This document shows, piece by piece, positions 60,885 through 64,000 of a stretch of DNA of 64,000 bases. A model generated the notes under the pieces. The model did no database searches, had not been told where the DNA came from, and worked only from the letters and a program-made list of their open reading frames with translations. Positions within the stretch are counted from its first letter, which is position 1. Every line of letters begins with the position of its first letter. The stretch is from contig JAVTVJ010000117.1 in NCBI GenBank assembly GCA_034509425.1, positions 2,170,001 through 2,234,000 of the forward strand, read 5' to 3'. Source of the DNA: Eopsaltria australis. Its lineage: Eukaryota; Chordata; Aves; Passeriformes; Petroicidae. A program made the position numbers and the translations under genes.

Positions 60885-61300
60885 GGGAAAGACAGACAGA
60901 CTGGAGAGGATCCCAAGGAGCCCCACAAAGGTGAACAAGGACTGGGGAACCAGCCTGGCAAGGAAAGAGTAAAGGAGTGAGGTCTCCTCTCTGGGGTGAA
61001 GAGAAGGCTCAGGGGCAACATCATCACAGTGTTCCAGCACTTAAAGGGCTGCAACAAAAAGGAAGCAGCTCTTTCCTCACAAGGAGCCTCAAGAAGACCA
61101 AGGGTAACAGACAGCAGTTGCACTGAAACAGGTTTTATTTTCTTACTAAGTTTTTTTTGTTGTTGTTTCAGTAAGAACAGTGATTCAGTGGAACAACCTC
61201 CCCAGGGACATGGTGCAGTCTGAATCGATGGAGGTTTTGAGATGAGATTGAAATCCCCTGTGAAAAATGTGCCAGGGCAGTGCTACAGAATTGTTTCCTT
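60885..61300 (+). mobile_element. CR1 LINE 3' region, sense
   Basis: CAGACTGGAGAGGATCCCAA, GGAGCCCCACAAAGGTGAAC, GAAGAGAAGGCTCAGGGGCA, ACATCATCACAGTGTTCCAG, CACTTAAAGGGCTGCAACAA and GTGGAACAACCTCCCCAGGG follow the CR1 3' part from the end of the reverse transcriptase. A good octamer tail is not seen, so the 3' end is degraded or deleted. It abuts the antisense 5' half within a few bases at about 60885. Confidence 0.85.
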
Positions 61301-63279
61301 GGGGGAAAAGGTTTTGAAAGGAAAGGTAAAATGAGCTATATTTGTATCAGCTAATACAGGTATGACAGAGCTGCTGGACTTACTAACAGAACTATATTAT
61401 ATATTCTTGCTGCTTTAGACTATCACAACTCAAAACCAACAAAACATTTCATGTCAAAAATCAGCAGGTTTATTTTTTACAACAAGCATGCTATTAAAGC
61501 AATTTAACTAGAATATAATTATCCCTGTTATTATTTCCAATCAGAAAAGCTTATCAAGTTGAAAGCTGAAAACATTTCAAGGCTTTCTAAATGGGTTTTG
61601 TTTCCCTCTGGTTTGTCAGCAGTGCTTGATTTCCTTTGCTGTAAAACAGTAGTTTAACCAAAATATGGAGTACTATCTCCATGTAAGAACAACAGTTCGT
61701 TTGTTATTGTTGTTTTTAATTTATGTTAAATACATACCATTAAAATACTCCCATTAATTTTGAAGTTAATAAATTTCTCAGCTTCTTTCAAAGGAAGTAT
61801 CTGCTTTTATTTTGTATTTTCTTTTGTTCACTAAATTTTGAAACATTAGAGGCTTTTAGCAGTGACTGCAGTGCTTATATACTTCAAAAGACAAATGCTG
61901 TACAGGATCAGAAGCAATGAGACATCTCCTTAGGCTAAATAAAAACCTAAAAGAAGAAAGTTCACTGTAAAATTTAAATCTCCTACGGTGCACAAAGCAC
62001 CAAAACAAATCCTAACCAGTTCAAAAATGCAGGTTCCTTTTGTATCCATCAAGGAATGAGAATGCTGCAGTATACAACTGTGTGACAAAACTGGGAATAA
62101 GGTTTTATTTAAATGAAAAAAACATGACACAGTACAGCTAAGAGATTAAATGTTGAAAATTTAATAGTGATCAAACTTTCAATAAATTATTAAGAGAAAT
62201 CAAGAGAGCACTTTAAGATGTTCCCCTATGTGCACATTTTTTTAATGTATCCTTTAACTAATCCGTCTTATCTTTTTTTTTAATTTCTTATCCTTTCTCT
62301 TTTGAAATCAAAGTATGCTGCAGCAAAGTCACACTGAGCCAAATGCATCAAAACTGCAAAATAATCATCCCTGCCTCTGCATATCCCAGCTGCTCCTGTT
62401 TCAGCTATTTAATGACAGTACATCAGCATAAACCCAACTAGAAAACATGCATGTTCTTCTCAAGGTGAGGGATGTCACCTTAACCATAATCAGGGTTCTC
62501 AGGAGAGGCATAGCCCACAATGTTGGAAAGAGGAAACCAGAGATTGTCTGAGAAGTGGCCCTACAGGCACAGTCCAGATGAACAAGGAGGCAAGTTAAGA
62601 TAAACATCCTGCAAATTTCTGAGGTTTTTACAATCAGTTCTGTTTCACAGTCATACAAATCTTTTTTGTGCTGACATTAATGCCTGTGGTAAAAATTAAC
62701 ACACACATGATATGCACAAAAGCCACAGGAAGAACTACCAACATTTGTAACTTAATCCAGGATTTAAACAAACCTCTAATCTTCCAATGGCACAATTACT
62801 GCACTGAAAAGCTTTATAATCTTTGTAAAAAGAAAACTACTAATATTCCTAACAGGGTTTATAAACTTTTCCTTGGCTGAACTGTCCTTAAGTAAAAGGG
62901 ACTAATCAGACAGTTCATCGTTCGGATTTTATCTTAAATCAGAACAGGAAAAGGAAAAACCACAACAGAGCATTTTCCTTAGGGCGCTGAAACTCTGGTG
63001 GCTGCCAAGCAGAGCGTGTCAGAACTAAGTTTTCCCTGAAGTCTCTTTTGTTTGAGAAGGAAATAAAACTAGTTTATCTCTTCTGAAAAATCATTGTTAT
63101 AATCTATGAGATTTTATTCCTCTTTTGAATATGAAACTGTGGCCTAGAGAAAAACTATTTGTTCCTTCAGGACTTGAGGCTAAAAAACTGGTTATCTCAA
63201 ATAAAAGACAGAAATGTTCAGGTTTGCTTTCCTTGGCCACAGAAGATTCTCTAATATAACAAAATAACAGAAAATACTA

Positions 63280-64000
<721 letters not shown>

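Overview
The window looks like nuclear DNA from a bird. It is AT-rich and mostly non-coding, and it carries many CR1 LINE fragments, including the (A)TTCTGTG / TTCTATG-type 3' tails that are diagnostic of CR1. It also has an avian ERVL-type LTR. One recognisable vertebrate gene is spread over more than 32 kb on the minus strand. The order of bird cannot be fixed by eye; a songbird or another neoavian is my guess.

That gene is TRAPPC9 (NIBP, the Trs120 subunit of the TRAPPII vesicle-tethering complex). Seven internal coding exons can be placed to the base on the minus strand. In transcript order they are 63439-63294, 58190-58105, 50926-50800, 49244-49112, 47845-47682, 40787-40635 and 31443-31319. 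All have AG acceptors and GT donors, and the codon phases join without a break into about 311 codons with no stop. Earlier exons lie beyond position 64000. The later C-terminal exons were not found between 1 and 31318, so they are probably off the left edge.

Layout: 1-546 holds an unidentified open frame and a probable ERV LTR that appears to interrupt a CR1. 547-2095 holds an antisense CR1 fragment, a GC-rich spacer and a sense CR1. 2.1-31.3 kb is a long intron with several CR1 pieces, the largest a degraded antisense copy at 10.86-12.19 kb. From 31.3 to 63.4 kb, exons alternate with introns of 1.3-9.2 kb. These introns hold CR1 fragments at 34.4-35.2, 37.5, 45.3-45.8, 56.1-56.5 and 58.7-61.3 kb, and an ERVL-like solo LTR at 43.1-43.7 kb. 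The 59.5-60.9 kb piece is the 5' half of a CR1. It still shows an ORF1 esterase-type GDS motif and the start of the ORF2 endonuclease.

No second host gene, tRNA, rRNA, CRISPR array or bacterial-type system was seen. Most predicted reading frames are chance ORFs or CR1 remnants. The notable non-exon structures are recurrent head-to-head CR1 pairs, several near-perfect inverted repeats in introns, and a diverged tandem duplication of about 90 bp. I found no convincing new biological system.
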